A stretch of DNA of 64,000 nt from JBCCIM01 sp965263205 (GCA_965263205.1 CBDHHF010000035.1:186001-250000), one strand, 5' to 3'. Positions 1 to 9,504 are shown, numbered from the stretch's first letter. Numbers and translations are program-made. The notes: a model not told the origin generated them from the letters alone.

Positions 1-417
1 TTGGGAACGCAAGCGGTACCTGTATCCGGCACGCAGCAGGAAATATTCGTTGCTGCTCTCTACGATAAAAGGAGTGCCTTCGGGTTGGAAGTAAAGCGCT
101 GTTTCCAAACGATACTGACTGAAGCCTACGTTGAACACATGCTGAGGGCGTTCGGGTCGTGTCAGGTCGAAATTCACTGCAAAACCCGAAGCGGTGGTGT
201 TGCCATCAGCTTCGGCTGGATTTAAAGCTGCCGTGCGAAAAAGCGCCGGCTCGCGGGTATTATTTATAAACGCAGCCTGGGATGGCAGGGACGTTGTGCC
301 TGAATGGTTAGTAAACTGGACAGTTATGCCTTCCAGGTCGACACGTTGGGCAAATCCTGGTGAAGCACTGGACAGGCAACATCCGAGGCTCACCAGCAAT
401 AATAGTAGCAATTTCAC
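1..417 (-). CDS. secreted beta-rich protein, truncated by window edge
   Basis: Minus-strand frame open from a GTG at 417 to the window edge (139 codons, 3' end missing). The first residues, VKLLLLLLVSLGCCLSSASP then GFAQ, form a clear signal peptide. The remainder alternates polar and hydrophobic/aromatic residues, for example FNVGFSQYRLETALYF and EYFLLRAGYRYRLRSQ, as in outer-membrane barrels or other beta-sheet exported proteins. No upstream in-frame ATG and no strong Shine-Dalgarno were seen, so the GTG is chosen from the signal peptide. The family is not recognised. A terminator and a T9SS-tail remnant lie upstream. Confidence 0.6.
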   Translation of the reverse strand, partial: MKLLLLLLVSLGCCLSSASPGFAQRVDLEGITVQFTNHSGTTSLPSQAAFINNTREPALFRTAALNPAEADGNTTASGFAVNFDLTRPERPQHVFNVGFSQYRLETALYFQPEGTPFIVESSNEYFLLRAGYRYRLRSQ

Positions 418-533
418 GTATTTAATTGGGTCTAAACGGTGGTTACTGCTTAATGCGTAATTCTATGTCCGTCTTTTAGCAAAGCAGACGCCAATTCTAT
501 TTTTTCTGCTGATCTCCCGAAAAATCGACTACA

Positions 534-565
534 TAAAAAAGGGAGCGCACACGCGGCACGCTCCC
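534..565 (-). terminator. Rho-independent terminator
   Basis: Perfect 7-bp stem GGGAGCG (541-547) / CGCTCCC (559-565). Read on the minus strand it is followed by six U. It lies just beyond the stop of the T9SS-tail remnant at 598 and separates it from the secreted gene at 1-417. Confidence 0.7.
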
Positions 566-597
566 TTTTCAAATACTCTATACAGCTATTTTCAGTC

Positions 598-783
598 TTA
601 GCGTACGGTGAAGGTGCGGGTGTTGGACTGACTGCCACTGGTGGTTCTCACCAGATACACACCCGATGCCAACGCACCAACATCGAGCTTGACAGATCTG
701 CTGAATGCAGAAACGCGCTGGCAGAGCGCAGCAAGTACACGGCCATATTCACCAAGGGCAACCACCAGTGGCTCGTAATGCAT
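598..783 (-). pseudogene. remnant of a T9SS C-terminal sorting domain
   Basis: The 61-residue frame ends in SVKLDVGALASGVYLVRTTS and then NTRTFTVR. This matches the final strands of T9SS type A sorting domains (LDVSxLxSGxYxxRL...KKFxVx). Nothing before it looks like a cargo protein or signal peptide. The usual PNPFNP and 'VYDxLGRxV' motifs are missing or eroded (EYGRVLAALC is at the place of the latter). A terminator follows directly. Most likely the 3' stub of a deleted secreted-protein gene. A small functional protein cannot be excluded. Confidence 0.4.
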
Positions 784-1538
784 ATCTATAGATGGATTTA
801 CGGCGTGTCCCAGATTTACTGTAATCCAACATTTTCAAATACGCAAAATGCGCTCCAGGAAAACTATAAATTGCCTTGAATTCTCAACCAGCAATCTTTA
901 ACTCAGCCAACCAATCCAGTAAGGATTATTTGGTTAACTTAATTCATAATCATAAGATGGATGTGACACAGTAACTTCTCTTCTTTATCTGCTATCTGCC
1001 CGTTAATCAGTACTATTTGCCAGGCCAGTGCGCTTAGGTTTTTAAGATCTTCTTGCATTTCAGAGACCTTGTCCTGTGCAAGGGAAACGGTAATTTCTTT
1101 GATGGCTATCGACATATGCTTGAAAGCACCTCGTGCTTGTCAGTTTGTTTGAACTATCGGAGGCTGGGCGTTTGGGGCGGTGCTACCAGTAACGTAGGAA
1201 CCGATCCCGTGCAACAATGCCAGCGTGTATTCAAATCACAACTTGTATGATCAAGACTACCGAACTGCCCCAGTATACATAAATTTATTAATTAAAATAA
1301 GCTATAAACTAAATTATTTAATCATTATCACCATACAATAACCCAATTTTAACAGTTAGCCTATCCTAAGGTAACTACAGCTATGTAGCGGTCGGCCTGT
1401 CATACCGGAAGGCGTGTGGCAAAGAAAGTTGATTCATCAGAATAACCACGCAACATCCACAATCGGATGCCGCCAGGCGTGAAATCGCGGTTGGTTTTAA
1501 CTTTCGCAAGACCGTACAAGTAGGTAGTACTTTTTTAT
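784..1538. other. gene-poor intergenic stretch
   Basis: No frame here has a convincing start, codon pattern and family match. A 44-codon minus-strand frame (1400-1534) reads like coding sequence but has no start and is stopped at both ends. A 65-codon plus-strand frame at 1053-1250 has no recognisable features. The stretch probably contains decayed genes plus the promoter of the gene at 1539. Confidence 0.5.
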
Positions 1539-4500
1539 ATGTTTATCCCGCTTAGCACCATTTCCTTTGTTTGTTTAACCCTCGTAACCTTTTCACTCCG
1601 CAATTTTCGCACAACATCAGCAACCAGTTTACTCGCAGCCGCAGCGATACTGCTTGCCGGCATACCAATACAGGAAGCTCAGGGCCAGCAGTCCGCCTTT
1701 ATCGAACAAAACGGCCTGATCGTGATTCAGGCTGAATCGGCCGACCTAACCGGTGACTGGGTTGTTGAGTCGACCGAGGCCAACCACACAGGCGCCGGCT
1801 ACATCCGCTGGAACGGCAACGATTTATTTGGCAATCCGGGGGTTGGCATCCTTGCTTACCCGGTGCACATCAAAAACGCCGGCGACTACAACGTGCGCTT
1901 CCGCATGTCACACCTCGGCGCCCCCAAAGGCGACCAGGAAAACGATGTGTGGGCGCGTATGAACAACGGCACCTGGGTCAAGGTGCTGCATCCGGCCAAC
2001 TATAAAGACGACGGATTTACATTCAACTCCCCCACCGAGCCATCGAGCGGTGTATTTAGCCAGATGCGCTACACGCTCTCTGCCGGCACGCATACATTTT
2101 ATATCTCGGGCCGCTCGCGTAATGCACGCATGGATCGCATCCATTTTTATAAAGATGGCACCGGTAACCCACTCAACCTGGCGCTGCCCGAATCTGAATT
2201 TGCAGTTGTTGAAGATGAAGAAGAAGAGCAAGAAGACGAGGTTGAAGAACCGCCCGTCATCACTGTTGCACTGGATGGTGACTTCAAACAATGGCACCCG
2301 GTCACGCTCACCGTTGATGGTGTTGAAACCAGTGAATCAGACGCTGTAAATCCGTTTCTGGATTACCGGTTTGAGGTAACGTTTACCCAGGACGGCCGCT
2401 CGTTTCGTGTGCCCGGATATTTTGCAGCCGATGGTGACGCAGCAGAGAGTAGCGCAAGCGCCGGCAACAAATGGCGTGCACATTTCAACCCGGACAACAC
2501 GGGTACGTGGACCTATGAAATTACCTTCCGTACAGGCAATAACATTGCCGTGAACCTCGATGCTGATGGTACGCCGACCATGTACGAAGGCATTACCGGC
2601 AATTTTGAAATCGAGGCATCGAATAAGTCAGGCCGCGACCACCGTGGTAAAGGTATGCTACGGTATGTAGACCAGCACTACCTGCAATTCGATAACGGTG
2701 AGTACTTCCTCAAAGGAGGCGCCAACAGTCCTGAAAACTTCTTGGCGTACGCCGGCTTCGACAGTACGTATAGCGTTAAAGGCGTCCACCCGATCAAGCA
2801 GTACGCAGCCCACGTAGCTGACTGGAAAATGGGCGATCCAGCGTGGCAAAATGGCAAAGGCAAAGGCATCATCGGTGCGCTCAATTACCTGAGCGATGCC
2901 GGCATGAATGCCGTGTACTTTCTTACGATGAACGTTGATGGCGACGGGCAAGATGTATGGCCGTGGACCTCACATACCGAACGTACGCGCTTTGATGTCT
3001 CCAAGCTGGACCAATGGAACGTGGTGTTCGACCACATGGACCGCAAAGGAATCATGCTGCACGTGCAGCTCCAGGAAACGGAAAACGAAATGCTGCTGGA
3101 TAACGGCAACCTGGGCACAACGCGCAAACTGTACTATCGCGAGCTCGTTGCCCGTTTTGGCCATCACCACGCATTAACCTGGAATCTGGGTGAAGAAAAC
3201 GATGAGAACACAGATGCCCAGCGAAAATCTTTTGCTGCGTTCCTGCGCGAACTCGACGTGTACAATCACCCCATTTCCATCCATACCTTCCCGGGGCAGT
3301 TTGACGAGGTGTACGAGCCGCTGCTGGGTTATGAACACTTTGAAGGCCCATCGCTGCAGTTGCACAGTATGGACAGCACGTACAATGAAACGCTGAAATG
3401 GTACGAGGCATCAGCAGAAGCCGGCCGTCCCTGGGTGGTGACGGTGGACGAGTTTGGACCGTTTCAGATCGGCGTTACCGAAGACGGCCCCAACAGCAAC
3501 CACGATGACGTGCGCAGCTTGAGTCTGTGGCCCAACCTGATGGCGGGCGGCGCCGGCGTTGAATGGTACTTTGGCTACGAAACGGCCAGTCACGATCTCA
3601 ACAACGAAGACTGGCGCTCGCGCAGCACCATGTGGGCCTACACAAGGCATGCGCTTGACTTCTATCAGCAGCATCTGCCCTTCAGCGAAATGCAGCCTGA
3701 GATTAACCTGACCAATCAGGACACAGCCTATGTGTTTGCTGACTCGGGTAACGTGTATGCGTTGTACCTGCCCTCTGCAGATTCGGTTGAAGTATCGCTG
3801 CCGGCAGGTGAGTATGCGGCTGCGTGGTACAACCCACGAACGGGTGGTGCGCTCGTTTCAGGCAGTGCACCGTTTGTGTACGGTCCAGGATACCGCTCCG
3901 TGGGTACACCTCCAACAGACCCAGCGGAGGATTGGGTGCTGCTACTTACCAACACCGGCGCGGAAGTCACCTATCCAGTACTCTCCGTTGATGCTGTAGA
4001 TTTTGGCTGGATTGACAAGGATTCGACATACATACTGCCTGTTGATCTACGGAATGAAGGTACCGCGCCGTTGACCGTTGATTCTGTCCGCATTGGCGGT
4101 ATGCACGCTGACTTCTTCTCAACAGGGATTACAACGCCGGCCACCATTGAAGCGAATCAGACCATCCCCCTCACCTTATTCCTGACCGCCGACAGCACGC
4201 TGACCGATTCACTGTTTGCCACGCTTGAGGTGTTCAGCAACGATCCGGTCAATCCTGTCTACAACTTACCAATTACAGGTGCACGACAGCCGGATGTTAT
4301 TCCGTTGGAAGCCACAACGGTGCTACGCTTCACACTTATTGATGCAGATACAGATGAAGTCATTGGCGAACTCCGGAATGGCTCAACGCTCGATTTGAGT
4401 ACGTTGCCGCCTCATATTAACGTGCAGGCTGAAGTGGGTGTATTTGGTGAAGATGTATTGCAATACGTGTGGCTGGAGCTTGCCCCCATTGATATCAAGC

Positions 4501-5024
4501 GCCGAGAATCCCTTGCGCCATACGCGCTCTTTGGAGATCTGGGCGGCAACTTCTTGCCGGGTACATTTGATGTAGGTGAAAATACGTTGACTGCGACACC
4601 TTATACCGCAGGTAATGTAGGAAACGAGGCCGGCATTCCGCTCACCGTTACGTTCGATGTTGCAGGGTACAACGCAGGAACAACCATCAGCATGCAAGCC
4701 GGCGTTTCCGAGGAAGGCGTAGCGATAGCCTCTCCGCTTGAGGATGCAAACAACCAGCCCGATGGCTTCCAGCTAGACAGTAATTATCCCAACCCATTTA
4801 ACCCGACAACAACCATCCCATTCCATATGCCACAGTTAAGCCCTGTGAAGCTAGTGGTGTACGATATGTTGGGTCGGGAAGTCCGTACCCTGGTTGATGA
4901 GACGCTGCCTGCGGGTCAGCATGAAGTTGCTTTTGATGCTACAGGTTTGCCTTCGGGCACCTATTTGTACAGGCTCATTACGCCGCAACAGCAGCTTACC
5001 AGGAAGATGATCCTGCTCAAATGA
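1539..5024 (+). CDS. multidomain DUF5060 glycosidase-like T9SS-secreted protein
   Basis: A 1161-residue exported protein. Visible in order: an export signal within about residues 1-50 (a hydrophobic run ending near EAQGQ); a CBM6/35- or malectin-like beta-sandwich (about 55-205, beginning GLIVIQAESADL); an acidic linker (about 222-238); a DUF5060 domain (about 240-345); a TIM-barrel catalytic region of the DUF4038/apiosidase-like type (about 370-690); a collagen-binding-like C-terminal sandwich (about 700-790); an Ig-like module; and a T9SS sorting domain with YPNPFNPTTTI from about 1080 ending RKMILLK. Candidate catalytic acids are E552 or E553 in WNLGEEN and E638 in VVTVDEFG, placed as in clan GH-A enzymes (inference). 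Substrate unknown; neighbours suggest rhamnose- or pectin-rich polymers. It converges with the rhamnose operon. Confidence 0.85.
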   Translation: MFIPLSTISFVCLTLVTFSLRNFRTTSATSLLAAAAILLAGIPIQEAQGQQSAFIEQNGLIVIQAESADLTGDWVVESTEANHTGAGYIRWNGNDLFGNPGVGILAYPVHIKNAGDYNVRFRMSHLGAPKGDQENDVWARMNNGTWVKVLHPANYKDDGFTFNSPTEPSSGVFSQMRYTLSAGTHTFYISGRSRNARMDRIHFYKDGTGNPLNLALPESEFAVVEDEEEEQEDEVEEPPVITVALDGDFKQWHPVTLTVDGVETSESDAVNPFLDYRFEVTFTQDGRSFRVPGYFAADGDAAESSASAGNKWRAHFNPDNTGTWTYEITFRTGNNIAVNLDADGTPTMYEGITGNFEIEASNKSGRDHRGKGMLRYVDQHYLQFDNGEYFLKGGANSPENFLAYAGFDSTYSVKGVHPIKQYAAHVADWKMGDPAWQNGKGKGIIGALNYLSDAGMNAVYFLTMNVDGDGQDVWPWTSHTERTRFDVSKLDQWNVVFDHMDRKGIMLHVQLQETENEMLLDNGNLGTTRKLYYRELVARFGHHHALTWNLGEENDENTDAQRKSFAAFLRELDVYNHPISIHTFPGQFDEVYEPLLGYEHFEGPSLQLHSMDSTYNETLKWYEASAEAGRPWVVTVDEFGPFQIGVTEDGPNSNHDDVRSLSLWPNLMAGGAGVEWYFGYETASHDLNNEDWRSRSTMWAYTRHALDFYQQHLPFSEMQPEINLTNQDTAYVFADSGNVYALYLPSADSVEVSLPAGEYAAAWYNPRTGGALVSGSAPFVYGPGYRSVGTPPTDPAEDWVLLLTNTGAEVTYPVLSVDAVDFGWIDKDSTYILPVDLRNEGTAPLTVDSVRIGGMHADFFSTGITTPATIEANQTIPLTLFLTADSTLTDSLFATLEVFSNDPVNPVYNLPITGARQPDVIPLEATTVLRFTLIDADTDEVIGELRNGSTLDLSTLPPHINVQAEVGVFGEDVLQYVWLELAPIDIKRRESLAPYALFGDLGGNFLPGTFDVGENTLTATPYTAGNVGNEAGIPLTVTFDVAGYNAGTTISMQAGVSEEGVAIASPLEDANNQPDGFQLDSNYPNPFNPTTTIPFHMPQLSPVKLVVYDMLGREVRTLVDETLPAGQHEVAFDATGLPSGTYLYRLITPQQQLTRKMILLK

Positions 5025-5075
5025 TGATGTGGTGGTAGCCGGATTCCGGGATCGATTTCAGGAGGGCCTCGCGCC

Positions 5076-5105
5076 CGCTGCAAAAACACCCGCTGCAAAA
5101 ACACC
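5076..5105. repeat. 15-bp tandem duplication
   Basis: CGCTGCAAAAACACC occurs twice head to tail (5076-5090, 5091-5105). The second copy feeds into the upstream arm of the terminator that follows. Confidence 0.8.
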
Positions 5106-5136
5106 CGTTGGGTATTGGAAACCCGACGGGTGTTTC
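5098..5136. terminator. bidirectional terminator between convergent genes
   Basis: Hairpin of AAACACCCGTTGGGT (5099-5113) with ACCCGACGGGTGTTT (5121-5135): 15 bp with one imperfect pair and a 7-nt loop. An A-run lies on one side and a T-run on the other. It lies between the DUF5060 gene (plus) and rhaB (minus) and probably ends both transcripts. Confidence 0.75.
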
Positions 5137-5215
5137 ATAAACGACACAATTCGCCGCAAAAACGCACCATGCACCAGTAAATTTATTCTCCTAAAATCAC
5201 ACAACAAAGTGTTTA

Positions 5216-6613
5216 CTATCCTGCATGCACATAGCTAGTGAGTTCGCTCGATGCGCGGGCGATGCTCCGAATTGATGCATCGTTTCCAAGGTCGCCCATG
5301 GCGCGTGCCTGTATCAATAGATTGCCGAGCGCTGTTGCCTCCACCGGACCAGCAACAACAGTCCGGCCTGTGGCATTTGCCGTCAGTTGGCAGAGTAACT
5401 CGTTTTGTGAGCCGCCGCCAAACAAATGAATCACGTCAACAGCCTCTCCTGTCACCTGCTCCAGCAGCGACAGGTTTTCTGCAAAGTTAGCCGCTAGACT
5501 TTCCAAAATCAGCCGGACAATACTGGCATTATCTGTTGGCATTGAAAAACCTTCTGCTTCACAATATGCCGCAATGCGCGCCGGCATATTCCCCCGCGCG
5601 ATGAAGCGTTCATCCGTTAAATCGAGGGTAAAGTCTGGAGACGCCGCCGCTGCAGCTGCGGTGGTCAGCGCCGCCCAATCGTCGGCAATCCCCCAGGCAC
5701 GGATACACTCTTGCAGCACCCATAGCCCCACGATGTTTTTCAAAAATCGGTAGGTCCCATCAACACCCATTTCGTGGGTAAAGCCGGCCTGCCGCGCTGC
5801 GTCCGTTACGATGGGCTCTGCATTTTCCCGCCCAAGCAAGGACCAGGTGCCACAGCTGATATAGGCCCAATGCTTTTGATCAACGGCAGCCGGCGCCGCA
5901 GCCACGGCACAGCCCGTATCATGCGAACAGGTTGCAACGACCTGAATGGCAGGATTTACCTGTGCCGGCCCCAACACGGTACCTGAAGGGACAATGGGTG
6001 GCCAGGCCTGTTGATCCAAACCCAGGGCATCAAAAATAGCTGGGTCCCAGGTATTTGCATCAACCGTTTTCATCTGCGTGGTGCTCGCCATCGACACATC
6101 CCACACAGCTTTGCCCGAAAAACGGTAGTTAAAATAATCGGCAATGGACAGGTGTAGCGCGGGTTTGGGTGCCGGGTTTTGTTGTTGATCAGCAACAGCC
6201 TGGTACAGCGTGTTAAACGGCAAAAACTGGATCCCCGTTTGCTTGTAGATCGCTTCTGCCGGCATCGTTGCAAAAACCAGGTCCATCATGCCCTTTGTGC
6301 GCTCGTCGCGATAACAAAAAGGCAGATCAATGGGCTTGCCTGCTGCATCAAGCCGGACATAATCAACGCCCCACGAATCCACAGACAGACTTTTTAGCCC
6401 CGGCGCAGCATTCAGCGCTTTTTCGAGTCCCGTTTGCATATCGTTCCACAGCGCATCGATATCCCAGTAGAGGCTCCCCCCTTTTTCCAGGATCGGTGTC
6501 TCGAATCGATGCAGCGTCTGCATCAGCATCTTTCCATCTTCCAAAATCCCAAGAATGGCCCGGCTACTGGATGCACCCAGATCAAAAGCCAGGTACGCGG
6601 GAGACTCCTTCAT
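5216..6613 (-). CDS. rhaB: rhamnulokinase
   Basis: Phosphorylates L-rhamnulose to L-rhamnulose-1-phosphate with ATP in the cytoplasm. A 465-residue FGGY-type sugar kinase, close to the usual ~480. The N-terminal phosphate loop AFDLGASSSRAILG and the substrate region SVDSWGVDYVRLD are typical of RhaB. HLFGGGSQNELLCQLTANAT matches the C-terminal FGGY-C nucleotide-binding region. Last gene of the minus-strand rhamnose run, 6 bp after rhaI, with a terminator beyond it. Confidence 0.93.
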   Translation of the reverse strand: MKESPAYLAFDLGASSSRAILGILEDGKMLMQTLHRFETPILEKGGSLYWDIDALWNDMQTGLEKALNAAPGLKSLSVDSWGVDYVRLDAAGKPIDLPFCYRDERTKGMMDLVFATMPAEAIYKQTGIQFLPFNTLYQAVADQQQNPAPKPALHLSIADYFNYRFSGKAVWDVSMASTTQMKTVDANTWDPAIFDALGLDQQAWPPIVPSGTVLGPAQVNPAIQVVATCSHDTGCAVAAAPAAVDQKHWAYISCGTWSLLGRENAEPIVTDAARQAGFTHEMGVDGTYRFLKNIVGLWVLQECIRAWGIADDWAALTTAAAAAASPDFTLDLTDERFIARGNMPARIAAYCEAEGFSMPTDNASIVRLILESLAANFAENLSLLEQVTGEAVDVIHLFGGGSQNELLCQLTANATGRTVVAGPVEATALGNLLIQARAMGDLGNDASIRSIARASSELTSYVHAG

Positions 6614-6619
6614 GACACC

Positions 6620-7903
6620 TTACAGGCTTTGCGGTGGAACGTAATCGAGCATGCGCCGGGCAGTTGTTTTTGCTTCCCGGTACCCGGAGCCTCTGAAAGC
6701 TACCAGCGGTTGCAACGCCCCGCCGGCCCGCAGGCGCATCTCTGCTACAAGCGGACGCACATCGGTTTCGTACGCCGTCTTCAGTGTCTCTTCCGCCATC
6801 AGCACATCATTGGCGTCCTGGTATCCTTCAAGCTTCTTCCGATCCACCAGCAACGCCCGCGCGTACGAAGTTTGCAACGCCATCACACTCTGCAACAACG
6901 CTTCCAACGGGTCCTTGAGGTTGTGGCTCTGGTCGATCATGTAGGCCGGCATAAACGCGTCGCCAAACTGCGCGCTTGCATCTGCCAGTTCGTTAAACAC
7001 AAGGAACAGCTGGTAAGGATGGATCGAGCCCGTGGTCAGGTCGTCGTCGCCATACTTGGAGTCGTTGAAATGGAAGCCGCCCAGCTTGCCCGCCGTAATC
7101 AACCGCGCTACAATCTGTTCGATGTTGGCATTGGGCAAGTGGTGCCCGAGATCCACCAGGCATGCAGCACGGTCGCCGAGCGCCTGGGCGAGCATCAGCG
7201 ACGAGCCCCAATCCTGCACGACCGTCGAATAAAACGCCGGCTCATACGGCTTATGCTCCGTAAACAGCTGCCACGTACCAGGTAACGCCTGATAGATTTC
7301 TTGCAGGCTGTCGCGGGTGCGCTCAAACGACCGACGCAAATGCGACTGACCGGGATAGTTGCTGCCATCTGCCAGCCATATGGTAATGGCAGATGACCCA
7401 AGTTTCTGTCCCAGTTCGATCACCTGAAGGTTATGCTCGATGGCCTGCCGGCGCACGGCAGGGTCTGTGTGGCTGAGCGAGCCAAATTTATAGCTGTGCG
7501 CCTGGTTGGCCTGGTCCTGGAAGGTGTTCGAGTTCACCGCATCGAAGCCGAGGTTCATCTCCAGCGCGTGGTCGAGTAACGCCTGATGATCTTCGGGTTC
7601 GTCCCAGGGAATGTGGAGGGATACCCGGGGTGCTGAACACGTGAGCTGGTGAATCACCGCAATGTCTTCAATCTTCTCAAAAACAGTACGCGGTTCACCC
7701 TGTCCCGGGAATCTGCCAAAACGAGTCCCCCCTGTACCGAGCGCCCAGGACGGGATTGCAACCTCGAAGGCTGTCAGTGCCTTGAGCACCGATTCAACGT
7801 CGATACCACCATCAGCCAGTTGCGCAGCCAGAAACTCAAAACTGCGTTGGTGCCGCGCCAACGGAGTTTCGTTTGCTCGAACAACTACGTCTTTATTCAA
7901 CAT
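6620..7903 (-). CDS. rhaI: L-rhamnose isomerase (RhaI type)
   Basis: Interconverts L-rhamnose and L-rhamnulose. The 427-residue protein is the Pseudomonas-type xylose-isomerase-like TIM barrel, not E. coli RhaA. N-terminal WALGTGGTRFGRFPG and metal-site-type segments are visible: LFTEHKPYEPA, CLVDLGHHLP, GGFHFNDSKYGDDDL. The order within the operon (permease, small membrane protein, isomerase, kinase) fixes the sugar. Its ATG overlaps the 3' end of the preceding small gene by 11 bp, suggesting coupled translation. Confidence 0.92.
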   Translation of the reverse strand: MLNKDVVVRANETPLARHQRSFEFLAAQLADGGIDVESVLKALTAFEVAIPSWALGTGGTRFGRFPGQGEPRTVFEKIEDIAVIHQLTCSAPRVSLHIPWDEPEDHQALLDHALEMNLGFDAVNSNTFQDQANQAHSYKFGSLSHTDPAVRRQAIEHNLQVIELGQKLGSSAITIWLADGSNYPGQSHLRRSFERTRDSLQEIYQALPGTWQLFTEHKPYEPAFYSTVVQDWGSSLMLAQALGDRAACLVDLGHHLPNANIEQIVARLITAGKLGGFHFNDSKYGDDDLTTGSIHPYQLFLVFNELADASAQFGDAFMPAYMIDQSHNLKDPLEALLQSVMALQTSYARALLVDRKKLEGYQDANDVLMAEETLKTAYETDVRPLVAEMRLRAGGALQPLVAFRGSGYREAKTTARRMLDYVPPQSL

Positions 7904-8081
7904 GGGCTTCGCTCTTGTTTTCTTTCATCCAGAAAGGTGCGCTACCAAACCACATCACCGTACCGATCAACATGTAGAGCGCATGCCGCTCCCAGGTCAA
8001 CGCGCCCGAGAAGACAAAAAACGCCGGCACAATTGTCAGGACGAGACCTGCAAAAGAAATTACTTTGAGTATGCTCTTCAT
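7893..8081 (-). CDS. small two-helix membrane protein of the rhamnose operon
   Basis: 62 residues with two hydrophobic segments (about 8-27 and 33-50) and a charged C-terminal tail MKENKSEAHVE. It begins 2 bp after the stop of the permease and overlaps rhaI by 11 bp, so it is almost certainly a translated member of the operon. No family recognised. The position directly behind a transporter suggests an accessory subunit or partner of that permease (inference only). Confidence 0.75.
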   Translation of the reverse strand: MKSILKVISFAGLVLTIVPAFFVFSGALTWERHALYMLIGTVMWFGSAPFWMKENKSEAHVE

Positions 8082-8082
8082 C

Positions 8083-9504
8083 TTATGCCTCCGATTTTAC
8101 CTGTTGATGTACTGCTATTTCTGGCGACCCCATGCTTTGCTGGATTTTTCCAAACAATAGATAGAGTCCCGTCGCGATAAACCATCCGGGAAGCCCCAGG
8201 AAGAAGATTTCTAGTCCCCAAATTTGATTGATGCCCCAGCACGCAAGCAGCGTAACCAGCCAGGTTGCACCTGCCGGCCAGCTGATAAGAATCGACTTCC
8301 ACTCAGCGTAATGCTGCTGGAGTCCGATACGGGGAAACAACCAGAAATCGGCAAAAATCACGGCCCCCATCGGCATCAGGATGAGGCCGTACAGCGCTAC
8401 AAACTCGAGCAGGTTCATCACCAGTGCCGGGAAAAGCGCGGCAATGGTTGTGATCACCCCAACAGCAGCAGTTACTTTCCAGCGCTTCCAGTTTGGGGAG
8501 ATGGTTTGCATCGCCAGGCCGGCGCGGTAGATCGTCGGATTTGCCGTTGTCCAGCCTGCAATTACAACAGCGATAAGGCCGGCGATGCCGGCGCCTGTAA
8601 AGGCAATCGGGCCCGGGGTAATATCACCCCCTTGCTGCAGCGCGAGGGCTACCAGGATCCCCGAAGCAATCCATGCTACAAAGTGACCCAGGTACATTCC
8701 AAATGCGCTAAAGAAGCCATATTGCCATTTTTTTGCATAGCGGAGAATGGTCATATCTGCCATCCCGATATGCATCGCCATGTTACAGAACCACGCAAAA
8801 AACAGAACATGCCAGAAGGTAAACTTCGATTGCCCCTCCAGCGGCACGCCTGTCCAAATGGTTTCATTGGCAACGCGCCAGAAATCGCCTGCTGAAGTCA
8901 CACCCAGTTGGGGCAAGACCGCCACGGCGCACGCAACAAAAACCAAAAACATCCAGGGTGCGGCAATTTTCGAGAACCGGGCAATCTGCTCGAAGCCAAG
9001 GATTGCCAGCAGCGTTACCACGGTACCAACACCCAGTACCACCAGCACCCAGGCAATACTGTCGGGGTACATGTCGTTCAAGCCCGGCATGGGCATGTTG
9101 AAAGGAATGCCAACCGCCGTTGCGGCTACGGCAATCATGGAGCCGGCCAGGAAGCAGAACATGAGCGCATTCACAATGTTGTACACAATCAGCAGGTACG
9201 GCCCCGTGATTTTGCGCAGTTGCCAGTAGAGGTTCAGCCGCGTACGGGTTGCAATGGGCGCACAAATCAACGCCCACGATAACACGGCGAGCAGGTTGCC
9301 CAGCAACAAACCAAAGATCAGGTCGCCTGCTGCAACACCGTGCGCGACAAACAGCGGGCCAATGACAAATTCGGTGCCGGCAACGTGCTCGCCAGCATAC
9401 AGTCCTGCAAAGTTACCAGGCCCTTCCAGGCCATCTTCAGATACAGGCTCACGATCATATTCATTGATCGCGTCTAACCGTTCTACAAGGGTGGATCGCT
9501 CCAT
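8083..9504 (-). CDS. NCS1-family permease, likely rhamnose/rhamnoside importer
   Basis: 473 residues, about 12 membrane segments. Family features of NCS1 (cytosine/purine/allantoin/hydantoin) symporters are visible: the N-terminal helix with GPLFVAHGVAAGDLIFG, the GFEQIARFSKIAAPWMF helix and ANPTIYRAG in the second half. Characterised NCS1 proteins move nucleobases, hydantoins or related vitamins, but the gene lies between the rhamnulose-1-P aldolase fusion and the isomerase. The inferred cargo is therefore L-rhamnose or a rhamnose oligomer. No RhaT-, MFS- or ABC-type sugar importer is present in the operon. Confidence 0.8.
   Translation of the reverse strand: MERSTLVERLDAINEYDREPVSEDGLEGPGNFAGLYAGEHVAGTEFVIGPLFVAHGVAAGDLIFGLLLGNLLAVLSWALICAPIATRTRLNLYWQLRKITGPYLLIVYNIVNALMFCFLAGSMIAVAATAVGIPFNMPMPGLNDMYPDSIAWVLVVLGVGTVVTLLAILGFEQIARFSKIAAPWMFLVFVACAVAVLPQLGVTSAGDFWRVANETIWTGVPLEGQSKFTFWHVLFFAWFCNMAMHIGMADMTILRYAKKWQYGFFSAFGMYLGHFVAWIASGILVALALQQGGDITPGPIAFTGAGIAGLIAVVIAGWTTANPTIYRAGLAMQTISPNWKRWKVTAAVGVITTIAALFPALVMNLLEFVALYGLILMPMGAVIFADFWLFPRIGLQQHYAEWKSILISWPAGATWLVTLLACWGINQIWGLEIFFLGLPGWFIATGLYLLFGKIQQSMGSPEIAVHQQVKSEA

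Noticed and set aside
1400..1534. Minus-strand frame reading ...TNRDFTPGGIRLWMLRGY...
   Set aside because: Coding-like composition, but no start and stops on both sides. Only ~44 codons; at best a gene relic.
6434..7285. 283-codon plus-strand open frame
   Set aside because: Antisense to rhaB and rhaI, with no family motifs and a composition typical of an antisense shadow.
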